Source: an uncultured Eubacterium sp. (GTDB taxonomy: Bacteria > Bacillota > Clostridia > Lachnospirales > Lachnospiraceae). From it: DNA of 64,000 bases. The stretch covers positions 1 through 64,000 of the forward strand of contig CAKRFN010000001.1 in NCBI GenBank assembly GCA_934320655.1, in the 5' to 3' direction. Position numbers and translations under genes: made by a program. Shown here one piece after another: positions 31,598 through 41,401 of this stretch; the first letter of the stretch is position 1, and each line of letters starts with the position of its first letter. Below the pieces are notes generated by a model that was not told the DNA's origin, did not search any database, and saw nothing but the letters and a program-made list of their open reading frames with translations.

Positions 31598-33718
31598 TTG
31601 GCGAATCAGCAGCGAAGACCAAGAAGAAAAACAAAAAAATTTACGATCAGCATGAAAAAGAAGCTCATTTGTCTTTTTCTTCTGATCAGCGGAGCGCTCA
31701 TCGGACTGGTGTGCAGAATCATTTACATCCAGTATGTGAAGGGTGCGACGTATGAGAAAATAGTGTTGTCACAGCAGGCATATGACAGTGAGACGATCCC
31801 GTTCCGCAGAGGGGATATTCTGGATGCAAAGGGAACGATCCTCGCGACGAGTACGGATGTATACAATCTGGTGCTGGACTGCAAGGTGCTCACAAGCGAT
31901 GTGAGCGGAAAGCAGCCTTATCTGGAGCCTACACTGACAGCTCTTTTTTCATGTTATCCGCAGTTGGACGAGAGCGAGGTCCGGCAGCTTGTCAAGGATT
32001 CTCCGAACAGCCAGTACAATGTGCTTCTTAAAAAGCTGAGCTATGAGGAAATGTCCCAATATTCGTCACTGGCGGCAGATACGGAGAACCATCCGGATCT
32101 CAAGGGCGTATGGTTTGAAAAGAGCTATATCCGTTCGAATCCGTACGGGGCGCTGGCGAGTCCGGTGCTCGGATTTACACGCTCGGACAATGTCGGAATG
32201 ATCGGACTTGAGAGCTATTATGACGATGTGCTCAGCGGCACGAACGGGCGCAGGTTCGGCTATCTGAATTCGGACAACGATCTGGAAAAGACAGTGCGTG
32301 AGGCGGTAGATGGCGATTCGATCGTGACGACACTGGATGCCAACCTCCAGAGCATTGTGGAGAAAAAAATTCAGGAATTCTGCGATACCTTTCAGGATAA
32401 CGATAGAGAGGGCGCTGCCGCGAGCAATATCGGCGTGCTGATCATGAATCCGAAAACCGGTGAAGTGATGGCGATGGCGCAGTATCCGACGTTTGACCTG
32501 ACAGATCCGTGGAATCTGGAGGACCGCTATACAAAAGAAGAACTCGATGCAATGTCGGAGAAGGAAATCGACGATGCGCGAAACCGTTTGTGGACGAATT
32601 ACTGCGTTTCTTCCACCTATGAGCCGGGTTCTACGGCGAAACCGTTTACGGTAGCTGCTGGTCTGGAGACAGGCACATTAAAAGGAAATGAGACGTTTGT
32701 CTGCGATGGCGGGGAGACGATTTCCGGACATAAAATTAAATGTGTGAATGTATATGGTCACGGTGTGGAGACAATCCGCAAATCACTGATGGATTCCTGC
32801 AACGATGCACTCATGCAGATGTCGTACCGGATCGGTGTAGACAATTTCTGCAACTACCAGAGCATTTTCGGTTTTGGTCTGCGTACCAATATCGATCTGC
32901 CGGGTGAGGCGCGTACTGATACGCTGCTGTACCATGCGGAGGATATGAAAACGGTCGATCTGGCGACGAACTCGTTCGGTCAGAACTTTAACGTGACGAT
33001 GATCCAGATGGCGGGAGCATTTTCTTCACTGATTAACGGTGGAAAGTATTATCAGCCGCATCTGTTATCAAAGGTGCTGGATGAAAACGGCAATGTGATC
33101 CGAACGGTCGATCCGGTGCTGATCAAGCAGACGGTCTCAGAGGAGACAAGTGCGCAGATCCGCAGCTACTTATACGATACAGTATCAGAGGGAACCGCAC
33201 GCTACGCGAAGGTGGCAGGCTATTCGATGGGTGGAAAGACCGGAACGGCACAGAAATCCGTCGGCGGTTCAAAGGATGCGGATAACTACTTAGTATCATT
33301 TATCGGTTATCTGCCCGCGGATGACCCCGAGCTTTTAATCTATGCGGTTGTGGATGAGCCGAATGCGCATGAGCAGTCACACAGTACCTATGCACAGAAT
33401 CTCACACGAGAGATTTTAGAGGAGGCGCTGCCGTATCTGAATATCTATCCGGACGAGATTGCACCTGAGGGCGCGCTCACACCGGAGGAGACAGACTTTT
33501 ATACCGGACTGGACGGTGTCGCTGTACCGTCCGCAAGCGGAACAAAGATCGATGAGGATGGAACGCAGCAGCCGGATGAAGCTGCCGGAGACCAGACCGG
33601 AGATCCGGCAGGAGATCAGACGGGAGAGACCACTGGGGATCAGACCGGAGATCAGCAGCAGCCGGAAGGCGATACTGCCGAACCGCAGGAGGGTGATACT
33701 GCCGGAGAAAATCAGTAA
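31598..33718 (+). CDS. Class B penicillin-binding protein (FtsI/SpoVD-like)
   Basis: The 706-residue protein starts at TTG 31598; an internal ATG at 31652 just before the membrane helix is an alternative. It has a basic N-terminus, one membrane anchor (LICLFLLISGALIGLVCRII), the PBP dimerisation domain and a transpeptidase domain. Active-site motifs: S345 in EPGSTAKPFTVAAG (SxxK), SCNDALMQM (SxN) and GGKTGTAQK (KTG). There is no PASTA domain; instead the last ~60 residues are low-complexity Asp/Gly/Gln/Thr repeats (GDQTGDPAGDQTGETTGDQT). It cross-links septal peptidoglycan. It is followed by a terminator. Confidence 0.92.
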   Translation: MANQQRRPRRKTKKFTISMKKKLICLFLLISGALIGLVCRIIYIQYVKGATYEKIVLSQQAYDSETIPFRRGDILDAKGTILATSTDVYNLVLDCKVLTSDVSGKQPYLEPTLTALFSCYPQLDESEVRQLVKDSPNSQYNVLLKKLSYEEMSQYSSLAADTENHPDLKGVWFEKSYIRSNPYGALASPVLGFTRSDNVGMIGLESYYDDVLSGTNGRRFGYLNSDNDLEKTVREAVDGDSIVTTLDANLQSIVEKKIQEFCDTFQDNDREGAAASNIGVLIMNPKTGEVMAMAQYPTFDLTDPWNLEDRYTKEELDAMSEKEIDDARNRLWTNYCVSSTYEPGSTAKPFTVAAGLETGTLKGNETFVCDGGETISGHKIKCVNVYGHGVETIRKSLMDSCNDALMQMSYRIGVDNFCNYQSIFGFGLRTNIDLPGEARTDTLLYHAEDMKTVDLATNSFGQNFNVTMIQMAGAFSSLINGGKYYQPHLLSKVLDENGNVIRTVDPVLIKQTVSEETSAQIRSYLYDTVSEGTARYAKVAGYSMGGKTGTAQKSVGGSKDADNYLVSFIGYLPADDPELLIYAVVDEPNAHEQSHSTYAQNLTREILEEALPYLNIYPDEIAPEGALTPEETDFYTGLDGVAVPSASGTKIDEDGTQQPDEAAGDQTGDPAGDQTGETTGDQTGDQQQPEGDTAEPQEGDTAGENQ

Positions 33719-33729
33719 TCGTATCATAA

Positions 33730-33778
33730 CCTCATAAGAGCAGTAATAAGCTATAGTAACTGCTTTTATGAGGTTTTT
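33730..33778 (+). terminator. Terminator hairpin overlapping the next gene's ribosome binding site
   Basis: CCTCATAAGAGCAGT (33730-33744) pairs over 15 bases with ACTGCTTTTATGAGG (33759-33773), followed by TTTTT (33774-33778). The GAGG at the end of the stem is the only ribosome binding site for the ATG at 33783. The hairpin can therefore both terminate and hide the start site of the second PBP. Confidence 0.8.
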
Positions 33779-33782
33779 GTAT

Positions 33783-35552
33783 ATGGCGGAACGGGAGGAA
33801 TGGACAAAGTATCACAATCGGAAAAAGATTGTGCTCATGTTTTTTGTAGTTGCGGCATGTCTTATGTTTCTGGTCGGCAGACTCGTGTATCTGATGGTGT
33901 GGGGATCGACTTATTACGGAGGCAGGGCGCAGGATATTCACGAGCGCGAGCGCTCGATCAAGGCGGCTCGCGGAAATATTTATGACCGGAACGGTGTACT
34001 GCTGGCGGCAAACAAAACCGTCTGTACGATCTCTGTGATCCATAGCCAGATCGAAGATCCGGAGGCTGTCATAGCGGCGCTGTCAAAGGCACTGGATATG
34101 GATGAGGAGAAGGTGCGTGCGCGTGTGGAGAAGGTGAGCTCGATCGAGCGCATCCGCTCAAACGTGGATATAGAGACCGGAGATCAGATCCGGGCAATGG
34201 AGCTGGCAGGTGTGAAGGTCGATGAGGATTACAAGCGCTATTATCCGCACGGGACGATTGCCTCGAAGGTACTCGGATTTACCGGAGGGGATAATCAGGG
34301 CATTGTGGGACTGGAGGTAAAATATGATAAGCTTTTGCAGGGGGAACCCGGAAAGATACTGACACTGACCGATGCGAAGGGCATCGAGATCGAGGGCGTC
34401 GGCGAGTCGCGGAAAGAGCCGGTGAACGGCAATGACCTGTACTTAACACTCGATTATAATATACAGACTTATGCGATGCAGGCTGCCGAGAAGGTGCTGG
34501 AACAAAAGGATGCGGACAGTGTGCAGATTATTGTGATGAACCCGTCCAATGGGGAACTCTATGCGATGGTGGATCTGCCGGAATTTGATTCCAACCATCC
34601 GTTTACGCTGCCGGATGACTATGAGCCGCAGAAGGGTGTGAGTGAGAATGATGCGTTGAATCAGATGTGGAGAAATAAGTGCCTGAATGACACTTACGAG
34701 CCGGGCAGTATTTTTAAGATTATCACGGCTTCCGCAGCGCTGGAAAAAGGCGTGGTGTCGGAGGCGGATCATTTTTTCTGCCCGGGATATATCACGGTGG
34801 AGGATCGGCGGATCCGCTGCCATAAAGTGACCGGACATGGCAGTGAGACATTCGCACAGGGCTTGCAGAATTCCTGCAATCCGGTATTTATCACGATCGG
34901 CCAGCGGGTCGGCGTAGATGACTATTTCAAATATTTTAATCAGTTTGGGCTGAACCGGCTGACCGGTATTGACCTGCCGGGTGAAGCGGGCACGATCATG
35001 CACGCGAAAGAGAATGTCGGACCGGTCGAGCTGGCGACGATCTCCTTCGGACAGAGCTTCCAGATCACGCCGATCAAGCTGGCGGCGACGGCGGGCTCGC
35101 TCGTGAACGGCGGACTGCTGATCACGCCGCATCTGGCACTTGAGGCGCGAAATACCGACGGTGAGCTTGTGCGAAATTTCCGGACAGATTATGAGGTCAC
35201 GGAGCGCGACCGCATCGTATCGGCGGATACCTCGGCGCTGATGGCGCGCCTGCTCGAGACTGTCGTGAGTGAGGGCGGCGGAAAACGTGCATACATCGAT
35301 GGATATAAGATCGGGGGAAAGACGGCGACTTCCCAGACGCTGCCGCGAAGTGCGCACCGCTATATTTCTTCGTTTCTCGGATTTGCGCCCGCAGACGACC
35401 CGCAGGTGCTTGTTCTGGTCGTGATCCATGACCCACAGGGCATCTATTACGGCGGCACGATCGCAGCGCCGGTCGCGCATGATATTTTTGCGGATATTCT
35501 GCCTTATTTGGAGATCGCGCCTTGCACTGAAACAGAAAATAACGTATACTAG
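33783..35552 (+). CDS. Second class B penicillin-binding protein, KTA variant
   Basis: The protein has 589 residues from ATG 33783; the ATG at 33768 lies inside the hairpin stem. One membrane anchor (IVLMFFVVAACLMFLVGRLV) is followed by the dimerisation domain and a transpeptidase domain with S309 in EPGSIFKIITASA, SCNPVFITIG, and a third motif GGKTATSQ. Class B PBPs normally have KTG; here residue 515 is Ala, which may alter beta-lactam reactivity or substrate choice. No PASTA domain. Tandem with the first PBP, one may serve division and the other sporulation (FtsI and SpoVD roles). Confidence 0.9.
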   Translation: MAEREEWTKYHNRKKIVLMFFVVAACLMFLVGRLVYLMVWGSTYYGGRAQDIHERERSIKAARGNIYDRNGVLLAANKTVCTISVIHSQIEDPEAVIAALSKALDMDEEKVRARVEKVSSIERIRSNVDIETGDQIRAMELAGVKVDEDYKRYYPHGTIASKVLGFTGGDNQGIVGLEVKYDKLLQGEPGKILTLTDAKGIEIEGVGESRKEPVNGNDLYLTLDYNIQTYAMQAAEKVLEQKDADSVQIIVMNPSNGELYAMVDLPEFDSNHPFTLPDDYEPQKGVSENDALNQMWRNKCLNDTYEPGSIFKIITASAALEKGVVSEADHFFCPGYITVEDRRIRCHKVTGHGSETFAQGLQNSCNPVFITIGQRVGVDDYFKYFNQFGLNRLTGIDLPGEAGTIMHAKENVGPVELATISFGQSFQITPIKLAATAGSLVNGGLLITPHLALEARNTDGELVRNFRTDYEVTERDRIVSADTSALMARLLETVVSEGGGKRAYIDGYKIGGKTATSQTLPRSAHRYISSFLGFAPADDPQVLVLVVIHDPQGIYYGGTIAAPVAHDIFADILPYLEIAPCTETENNVY

Positions 35553-35608
35553 ATAAGTTGAAGTGGAATTCAAAAGAAAGAGGGACATAAAAGGTGGAAG
35601 TATTTGAT

Positions 35609-36559
35609 ATGACAAATGTATGCATTTTTGCCGTTCTGATCTCGTTTGCGATCAGTGCAGTGTTGGGACCGGTGCTCATCCCGTTTTTGCGGAAGCTGAA
35701 GATCGGTAATACGGAGCGTGAGGAGCTGGCATCCCATCAGGTGAAAAATGGAACACCGACGATGGGCGGACTGATGATCCTGATCGCGATCACCGTGACG
35801 AGCCTGATTTTTATGAGAGCTTATCCAAAGATCATGCCGATTTTATTTGTGACGCTCGGCTATGGCATTATCGGTTTTCTGGATGATTACTTAAAAGTGG
35901 TGCTCAAGCGTTCGGACGGTCTGCTGGCATGGCAGAAGATGCTCTGCGAGATTTTAGTGACGGGTGTGTTTGCGGTGTATTTAGTGCGGGCGGAGATTCC
36001 GATGACGATGCTCATTCCGTTCAGCGGTGGCATGTATTTGAATCTCGGCTGGCTGGCATTTCCGGTCATGTTTCTGGCTGTAATCGGAACGGTAAACGGC
36101 GTGAATTTTACGGATGGTCTGGACGGTCTGGCAAGCAGCGTGACGATTCTGGTAGCTACATTTTTTGCGGTCGTAGCGATCGGTACGGGCAGTCAGGTCG
36201 CACCGATCACCTGCGCGGTTGTAGGTGCGCTGTTAGGCTTTTTACTGTTTAACGTGTATCCGGCGCGTGTGTTTATGGGAGATACCGGTTCGCTGGCGCT
36301 CGGCGGATTCGTTGCGGCAACGGCATATATGATGCAGATGCCGATCTTTATCCTGATCGTTGGCATGATCTACTGGATCGAGATTTTATCGGTGATGCTG
36401 CAGGTCGGATATTTCAAGCTGACACACGGCAAGCGGATCTTCCGCATGGCACCGATCCACCACCATTTTGAGCTGGGCGGCTGGTCGGAGACAAAGGTCG
36501 TGGCAGTCTTTTCGATCGTGACCACGTTGTTGTGTCTCGTTGCGTATATGGCATTGTAA
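35609..36559 (+). CDS. mraY: Phospho-N-acetylmuramoyl-pentapeptide transferase
   Basis: The protein has 316 residues from ATG 35609 (AAAGGTGG upstream). The MraY signatures are present: NGTPTMGGLMILIAI, the catalytic DD pair in GFLDDYLKVVLKRSDGL, NGVNFTDGLDGLASS, and MAPIHHHFELGGWSETKVV at the C-terminus. Ten membrane helices are expected. It makes lipid I from UDP-MurNAc-pentapeptide and undecaprenyl phosphate. The murD gene begins 14 bases later. Confidence 0.97.
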   Translation: MTNVCIFAVLISFAISAVLGPVLIPFLRKLKIGNTEREELASHQVKNGTPTMGGLMILIAITVTSLIFMRAYPKIMPILFVTLGYGIIGFLDDYLKVVLKRSDGLLAWQKMLCEILVTGVFAVYLVRAEIPMTMLIPFSGGMYLNLGWLAFPVMFLAVIGTVNGVNFTDGLDGLASSVTILVATFFAVVAIGTGSQVAPITCAVVGALLGFLLFNVYPARVFMGDTGSLALGGFVAATAYMMQMPIFILIVGMIYWIEILSVMLQVGYFKLTHGKRIFRMAPIHHHFELGGWSETKVVAVFSIVTTLLCLVAYMAL

Positions 36560-36573
36560 GGAGTGTGTAGGAC

Positions 36574-37953
36574 ATGAGAATACAGATGGATCTGGAAGAT
36601 AAAAAGGTACTTGTAGTGGGAACCGGCATCAGCGGTGTCGCTGCGGCGGAGCTGTTGGAGGCAAATCATATCGGTTTTGACATTTTTGATGGCAATGAGG
36701 CGCTGACGGAGTCTGACATCCGAGAAAAATCAAAGGCATTGTCGGCGTGCGGTGTCTGGATCGGGGGTCTGCCCGAGGCGCAGATGGACAACTATTCCTA
36801 TGCGGTGCTCAGCCCCGGTGTGCCGACCGATCTGCCGATGATTGAGAGCCTGCGTGCCCATGGTGTGCATATCTGGGGAGAGATCGAGCTGGCATATGCA
36901 TTTTCCGAGGGGGATGTGCTGGCGATCACCGGAACGAATGGCAAGACGACGACGACTGCGCTGACCGGAGAGATCATGAAAAACTATGTGAAGGATGTAC
37001 AGGTCGTCGGTAATATCGGTATTCCGTATACACGGATGGCACTGGATATGACATCTGAGACAGTGACAGTCGCAGAGATTTCGAGCTTTCAGTTGGAGAC
37101 GGTCTGGCATTTTGCACCAAAGGTATCTGCGATCTTAAATATCACACCGGATCATCTGAACCGTCATCACACGATGGAAAATTATATCGCGGCAAAGGAG
37201 CGCATCACTGAGGGACAGTCTGCGGAGGATGTGTGTGTGCTCAATTATGAGGATGCTGTGCTGCGCGCCTTTGGCGAACAACTGAAGCAGCGGATGCATG
37301 TCGTGTATTTCAGCAGTGCGCGGGCGCTCGACGACGGACTGTATCTGGCAGGTGATGAGATCTGGCTGGCAAAAGATGGTGAAAAAGAACTCGTCTGCAA
37401 TGTAAAGGATCTGAACCTGCTCGGAAAGCATAATTATGAGAATGTCATGGCAGCGACAGGTATTGCGTACAGCTATGGTGTGCCGCTCGATAAGATCCGC
37501 GAGGTTTTAGTCAGATTTACGGCGGTAGAGCATAGAATAGAGTATGTGACGGAGATCGACGGGGTCAGATATTACAATGATTCCAAAGGCACAAATCCGG
37601 ATGCGGCGATTCAGGGCATCCGTGCGATGGACCGTCCGACCTGTCTGATCGGCGGAGGCTATGACAAACAGTCGGAGTACGACGAGTGGATCGGGGCCTT
37701 TGACGGAAAAGTGAAAAAACTCGTCCTGATCGGCGCGACAGCGAAAAAGATTGCGGATACATGTGAGCGGATGGGATTTCACGATTATGTGTTCGCGGAT
37801 TCGTTGCAGGAGGCGGTAGATATCTGCCACGCGGCAGCGGTCAGCGGAGATGCGGTGTTACTGTCACCGGCATGTGCGAGCTGGGGCATGTTTGATAATT
37901 ATGAACAGCGCGGACGCATGTTCAAGGATATGGTCAGGGCATTCGAAAAGTAA
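36574..37953 (+). CDS. murD: UDP-N-acetylmuramoylalanine--D-glutamate ligase
   Basis: The 459-residue protein has a Rossmann-like N-terminus (KKVLVVGTGISGVAAAELLE), ATP-binding loop ITGTNGKTTTTALTGEIM, AEISSFQLETV, ILNITPDHLNRH and the C-terminal YYNDSKGTNPDA with LLSPACASWGMFDNYEQRG. It adds D-Glu to UDP-MurNAc-L-Ala in the cytoplasm. In many Firmicutes murG and spoVE/ftsW follow; here ftsW follows directly. Confidence 0.97.
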   Translation: MRIQMDLEDKKVLVVGTGISGVAAAELLEANHIGFDIFDGNEALTESDIREKSKALSACGVWIGGLPEAQMDNYSYAVLSPGVPTDLPMIESLRAHGVHIWGEIELAYAFSEGDVLAITGTNGKTTTTALTGEIMKNYVKDVQVVGNIGIPYTRMALDMTSETVTVAEISSFQLETVWHFAPKVSAILNITPDHLNRHHTMENYIAAKERITEGQSAEDVCVLNYEDAVLRAFGEQLKQRMHVVYFSSARALDDGLYLAGDEIWLAKDGEKELVCNVKDLNLLGKHNYENVMAATGIAYSYGVPLDKIREVLVRFTAVEHRIEYVTEIDGVRYYNDSKGTNPDAAIQGIRAMDRPTCLIGGGYDKQSEYDEWIGAFDGKVKKLVLIGATAKKIADTCERMGFHDYVFADSLQEAVDICHAAAVSGDAVLLSPACASWGMFDNYEQRGRMFKDMVRAFEK

Positions 37954-37980
37954 TAGTAATGGATATGAGGGAGTGGTCAT

Positions 37981-39129
37981 ATGGCAGGACGGCAGAAGAA
38001 AAAGCGGAAAATTAAATATTTCGACTACAGTCTGCTGTTTATCATCATATTTTTGATCTGTTTCGGTCTGGTGATGCTCTACAGTACGAGTGCCTATGAT
38101 GCGCAGAATACATTCAAAGACCCGGCGCATTATCTGAAGCGGCAGGCGATGGCGTTCGGACTTGGTCTTGCGGGTATGTTTGTGATCTCAAGGATCGATT
38201 ACCGCAGATGGAAAAATATGGGAACGCTTGCCTATCTTGTGGCGCTGGTGCTCTGTTCACTCGTTCTGATCCCAGGCATCGGAATCGAGCACAACGGTTC
38301 GCGCAGATGGCTGGGTATTCCAAATTCCAGTATGGAATTTCAGCCGTCGGAGTTTGCGAAGCTGGCGGTGATTATGTTTTTGGCGAGCCTGATCAGCCAG
38401 ATGCCAAAAAAAATGGCAAAATTTTCGATGGTCATCCGTGTCATGCTCGTCATTATACCGATTTTCGGACTGATCGCTTATAACAACCTGAGTACGGCGA
38501 TCATCGTGCTGGGTATCGGAGTGGCGATGGTATTCGTATCGAGCCCGAAATATTTACAGTTTTTTATTGTTGGTGGTGCCGGAATCGGTGCGATTGTGCT
38601 ATTCCTGATGCTGCCATCGGCGGGCTACCGCAGCGACCGTATTGCGATGTGGCGGCATCCGGAGGACTTTGAAAAAGGCTTCCAGACGCTACAGGGACTG
38701 TATGCGATCGGTTCGGGCGGACTGTTCGGCAAAGGGCTTGGAAATAGTATGCAAAAGCTCGGATTTGTGCCGGAGGCACCTAACGACATGATCTTCTCGA
38801 TTATCTGTGAGGAGCTGGGCTTGTTCGGTGCGATCTGTGTCATTTTACTGTTTTTGCTGTTGATGTGGCGGTTTATGGTCATCGCGAACAACGCAAGGGA
38901 TCTGTACGGTTCCCTGCTGATGACAGGCATTCTGGCACATATTGCCATTCAGGTCGTATTAAATATTGCGGTCGTGACAAATTCGATTCCGAATACCGGT
39001 GTGACGCTGCCGTTTATCAGCTACGGAGGTACATCCGTTGTATTCCTCATGGCGGAGATGGGGCTGGCACTTTCGGTATCGCGTGGAATCCAGTTTGAAC
39101 CGGACGCATCGGAGATCGCTTATGATTAG
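37981..39129 (+). CDS. ftsW: FtsW/SpoVE peptidoglycan glycosyltransferase
   Basis: The 382-residue SEDS protein has ten membrane helices after a basic N-terminus (GRQKKKRKIKYFDYSLLFI). The family patterns are SRRWLGIPNSSMEFQPSEFA (the conserved W-hG...QPSE loop), GIGGSGLFGKGLG-type AIGSGGLFGKGLGNSMQKLG, and the final TGVTLPFISYGGTSVVFLM. It polymerises lipid II together with a class B PBP. Whether it is the division (FtsW) or spore-cortex (SpoVE) type cannot be decided; only one copy is in the window. Its stop overlaps the divIB start. Confidence 0.95.
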   Translation: MAGRQKKKRKIKYFDYSLLFIIIFLICFGLVMLYSTSAYDAQNTFKDPAHYLKRQAMAFGLGLAGMFVISRIDYRRWKNMGTLAYLVALVLCSLVLIPGIGIEHNGSRRWLGIPNSSMEFQPSEFAKLAVIMFLASLISQMPKKMAKFSMVIRVMLVIIPIFGLIAYNNLSTAIIVLGIGVAMVFVSSPKYLQFFIVGGAGIGAIVLFLMLPSAGYRSDRIAMWRHPEDFEKGFQTLQGLYAIGSGGLFGKGLGNSMQKLGFVPEAPNDMIFSIICEELGLFGAICVILLFLLLMWRFMVIANNARDLYGSLLMTGILAHIAIQVVLNIAVVTNSIPNTGVTLPFISYGGTSVVFLMAEMGLALSVSRGIQFEPDASEIAYD

Positions 39130-39907
39130 AGAACAGCGCAGGGAAAATGAGCGCAGACGAAAAAGAAAACGAAATATATTGATGATTTTAGGACTGCTCG
39201 TGCTGCTGATTGGAATCGGTGTTGTGCTCATCACGCAGGTATTTACGGTGAAGAAGGTCACGGTAACAGGCAATGAGTTTTATACGGATGACCAGATCCG
39301 GGAGCTGGTGCTCGATGATGACTATTCATGGAGCTCGCTTTATGTGTATATCAAATACCGTTTCCTGCGCACCGAGAAGCTGCCGTTTGTGGATGAACTG
39401 ACGGTGGGACTGAACCCGCAGCATCCGCACGAGCTGACCGTAGAGGTATATGAGAAGGGCATTCTCGGCTATCTGTATATTACTTCGATTGACCAGAATG
39501 CCTATTTTGATAAGGATGGATTCGTGGTGGAGACCTCGCAGGAGGTCATTCCGGATGTGCCGAAGATCGAGGGGTTGACCTGTGATTCGGTCGTATTGTA
39601 TGAGAAGCTGCCGCTTGAGAATGATACGTCACTCAAAAACCTGTTGTCATTGACGCAGCTTTTGCAAAAATACGAGATACCCGCCAAGCGCATCAGCTAT
39701 GATGAGGCATCGGGGGAGATGACCGTCTACAGCGGAAAGATCACGATACTTGTCGGAAATGCGGATAATTTAGCACAGAAAATTCTGCGTCTGCAATATA
39801 TTCTGCCGCAGCTTACCGGCAGAAAAGGTACGCTGCATCTGGAAAACTGGACGAGTGAGACGACCGATATCATATTTGCGCCTAAAAAAAGTAAAAAATC
39901 AAAATAA
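39122..39907 (+). CDS. divIB: Cell division protein DivIB/FtsQ
   Basis: The protein has 261 residues from ATG 39122, overlapping ftsW by 8 bases; the longer frame upstream is antiparallel to ftsW codons and rejected. It has a basic cytoplasmic tail (REQRRENERRRKRKR), one membrane helix (NILMILGLLVLLIGIGVVLI) and a POTRA domain beginning VFTVKKVTVTGNEFYTDDQI. The beta region that follows is FtsQ-like (PHELTVEVYEKGILGYL). It binds FtsL and DivIC in the divisome. Confidence 0.9.
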   Translation: MIREQRRENERRRKRKRNILMILGLLVLLIGIGVVLITQVFTVKKVTVTGNEFYTDDQIRELVLDDDYSWSSLYVYIKYRFLRTEKLPFVDELTVGLNPQHPHELTVEVYEKGILGYLYITSIDQNAYFDKDGFVVETSQEVIPDVPKIEGLTCDSVVLYEKLPLENDTSLKNLLSLTQLLQKYEIPAKRISYDEASGEMTVYSGKITILVGNADNLAQKILRLQYILPQLTGRKGTLHLENWTSETTDIIFAPKKSKKSK

Positions 39908-39911
39908 GTAG

Positions 39912-39940
39912 TTGATAAATGTTTGAAGAAATACTATTAT
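39912..39940 (+). promoter_or_regulatory. Sigma-A promoter of ftsZ
   Basis: TTGATA (39912-39917), 17-base spacer, TATTAT (39935-39940). It gives ftsZ a promoter of its own, ~100 bases before its start codon. Confidence 0.65.
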
Positions 39941-40044
39941 AAATATGATTGGGAGATTCTTAACAGTTTCGGAATTTTGGGATAAGGCGTGGAAATTGCG
40001 CGCAGATTTGAGGATATTAGAGGAGAATAGAGGAGGACAAGCTC

Positions 40045-41289
40045 TTGTTAGAGATTACAACCACAGGTGCAGACAATAATGCGAAAATCATTGTGATCGG
40101 TGTCGGAGGTGCCGGAAACAATGCAGTAAATAGAATGATTGACGAGAACATCGGAGGTGTCGAGTTCGTAGGGGTAAATACGGATAAGCAGGCACTGGCG
40201 CTCTGCAAAGCGCCCACACTGATCCAGATCGGTGAGAAGCTCACAAAAGGACTGGGTGCAGGTGCGCAACCCGAGATCGGCATGAAGGCAGCCGAGGAGA
40301 GTGCGGATGATCTTTCGAACGCGATTCAGGGCGCGGATATGGTATTTGTCACCTGCGGTATGGGTGGCGGAACCGGAACCGGTGCAGCTCCCGTGGTAGC
40401 TAAGCTCGCAAAAGATATGGGTATTCTGACGGTCGGAGTTGTGACGAAACCGTTTAAATTTGAAGCAAAGCAGCGTATGGTAAACGCAGTTTCAGGTATT
40501 GAGCGTCTCAATGACAGTGTCGATACGCTCATCGTGATCCCGAATGACAAGCTGCTCGAGATCGTAGACCGCCGTACGACGATGCCGGATGCATTGAAGA
40601 AGGCGGATGAGGTATTGCAGCAGTCCGTACAGGGTATTACCGACCTGATCAACCTGCCTGCACTGATCAATCTGGATTTCGCGGATGTACAGACCGTCAT
40701 GAAAGACAAGGGTCTGGCACATATCGGAATCGGAGAGGCACACGGTGACGACAAGGCACTTGAGGCTGTCAAGCTGGCAGTTGCGAGCCCGCTGCTTGAG
40801 ACGACGATCAACGGTGCGTCACACGTGATTATCAATATTTCCGGAGATATTTCCTTGATCGATGCCAGCGATGCAGCTGGTTACGTGCAGGATCTGGCAG
40901 GCGATGATGCGAATATTATTTTTGGTGCGAAGTATGACGAGTCTATGACGGATACGGCGAAGATCACCGTGATTGCAACTGGACTGGAGGCAAAGAAACC
41001 GTCTGTGACACCGCTGATGAGCGGTATGAAATATTCGACTACCCCGACTGCAGGCGCAGCAACGGGTACACGCCCGATGAACAGTGGGCTGACGAGCCGC
41101 AGCGGACTGGGTGCTGCCGGCAACGCATATTCACGTGGGCTGAATGCAGCAGGCACGACAGCGGGTGCAACAGGTACAGCACCGGTAAATCCTACATTCA
41201 CAGGCATCCAGAAGCCGAAAAAGCCGGAGAGCAGTGTGCCGGAGAAGGATATCCAGATCCCGACATTTTTAAAGAATCCGAGAAGATAA
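40045..41289 (+). CDS. ftsZ: Cell division protein FtsZ
   Basis: The 414-residue protein begins at a TTG codon behind the strong site GAGGAGG. The GTP-binding elements are IGVGGAGNNAVNRMID and the tubulin signature GGGTGTGAAPVVAKLAKDMG (~residues 106-125). The synergy-loop region LINLDFADVQTVMKDKGLAH follows. A flexible Ala/Gly/Thr linker (~320-395) leads to the conserved C-terminal peptide IQIPTFLKNPRR that binds partners such as SepF. ftsA is not adjacent. A terminator follows at 41348. Confidence 0.98.
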   Translation: MLEITTTGADNNAKIIVIGVGGAGNNAVNRMIDENIGGVEFVGVNTDKQALALCKAPTLIQIGEKLTKGLGAGAQPEIGMKAAEESADDLSNAIQGADMVFVTCGMGGGTGTGAAPVVAKLAKDMGILTVGVVTKPFKFEAKQRMVNAVSGIERLNDSVDTLIVIPNDKLLEIVDRRTTMPDALKKADEVLQQSVQGITDLINLPALINLDFADVQTVMKDKGLAHIGIGEAHGDDKALEAVKLAVASPLLETTINGASHVIINISGDISLIDASDAAGYVQDLAGDDANIIFGAKYDESMTDTAKITVIATGLEAKKPSVTPLMSGMKYSTTPTAGAATGTRPMNSGLTSRSGLGAAGNAYSRGLNAAGTTAGATGTAPVNPTFTGIQKPKKPESSVPEKDIQIPTFLKNPRR

Positions 41290-41347
41290 CTCGCAAATTC
41301 AAGTTGTTCAGTTCGAAGAATTATAAAAAATAATTATAAATTAGATA

Positions 41348-41387
41348 AGATAGACAATTCTGATCGTGGATTGTCTATCTTTTTTTG
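41348..41387 (+). terminator. Intrinsic terminator after ftsZ
   Basis: AGATAGACAAT (41348-41358) pairs with ATTGTCTATCT (41370-41380), followed by seven T residues. Confidence 0.9.
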
Positions 41388-41401
41388 TGTTCACCTATCG
41401 G

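Noticed and set aside
34443..35615. 390-residue ORF on the minus strand
   Set aside because: Antisense to the second PBP; composition is biased and no known motif is present.
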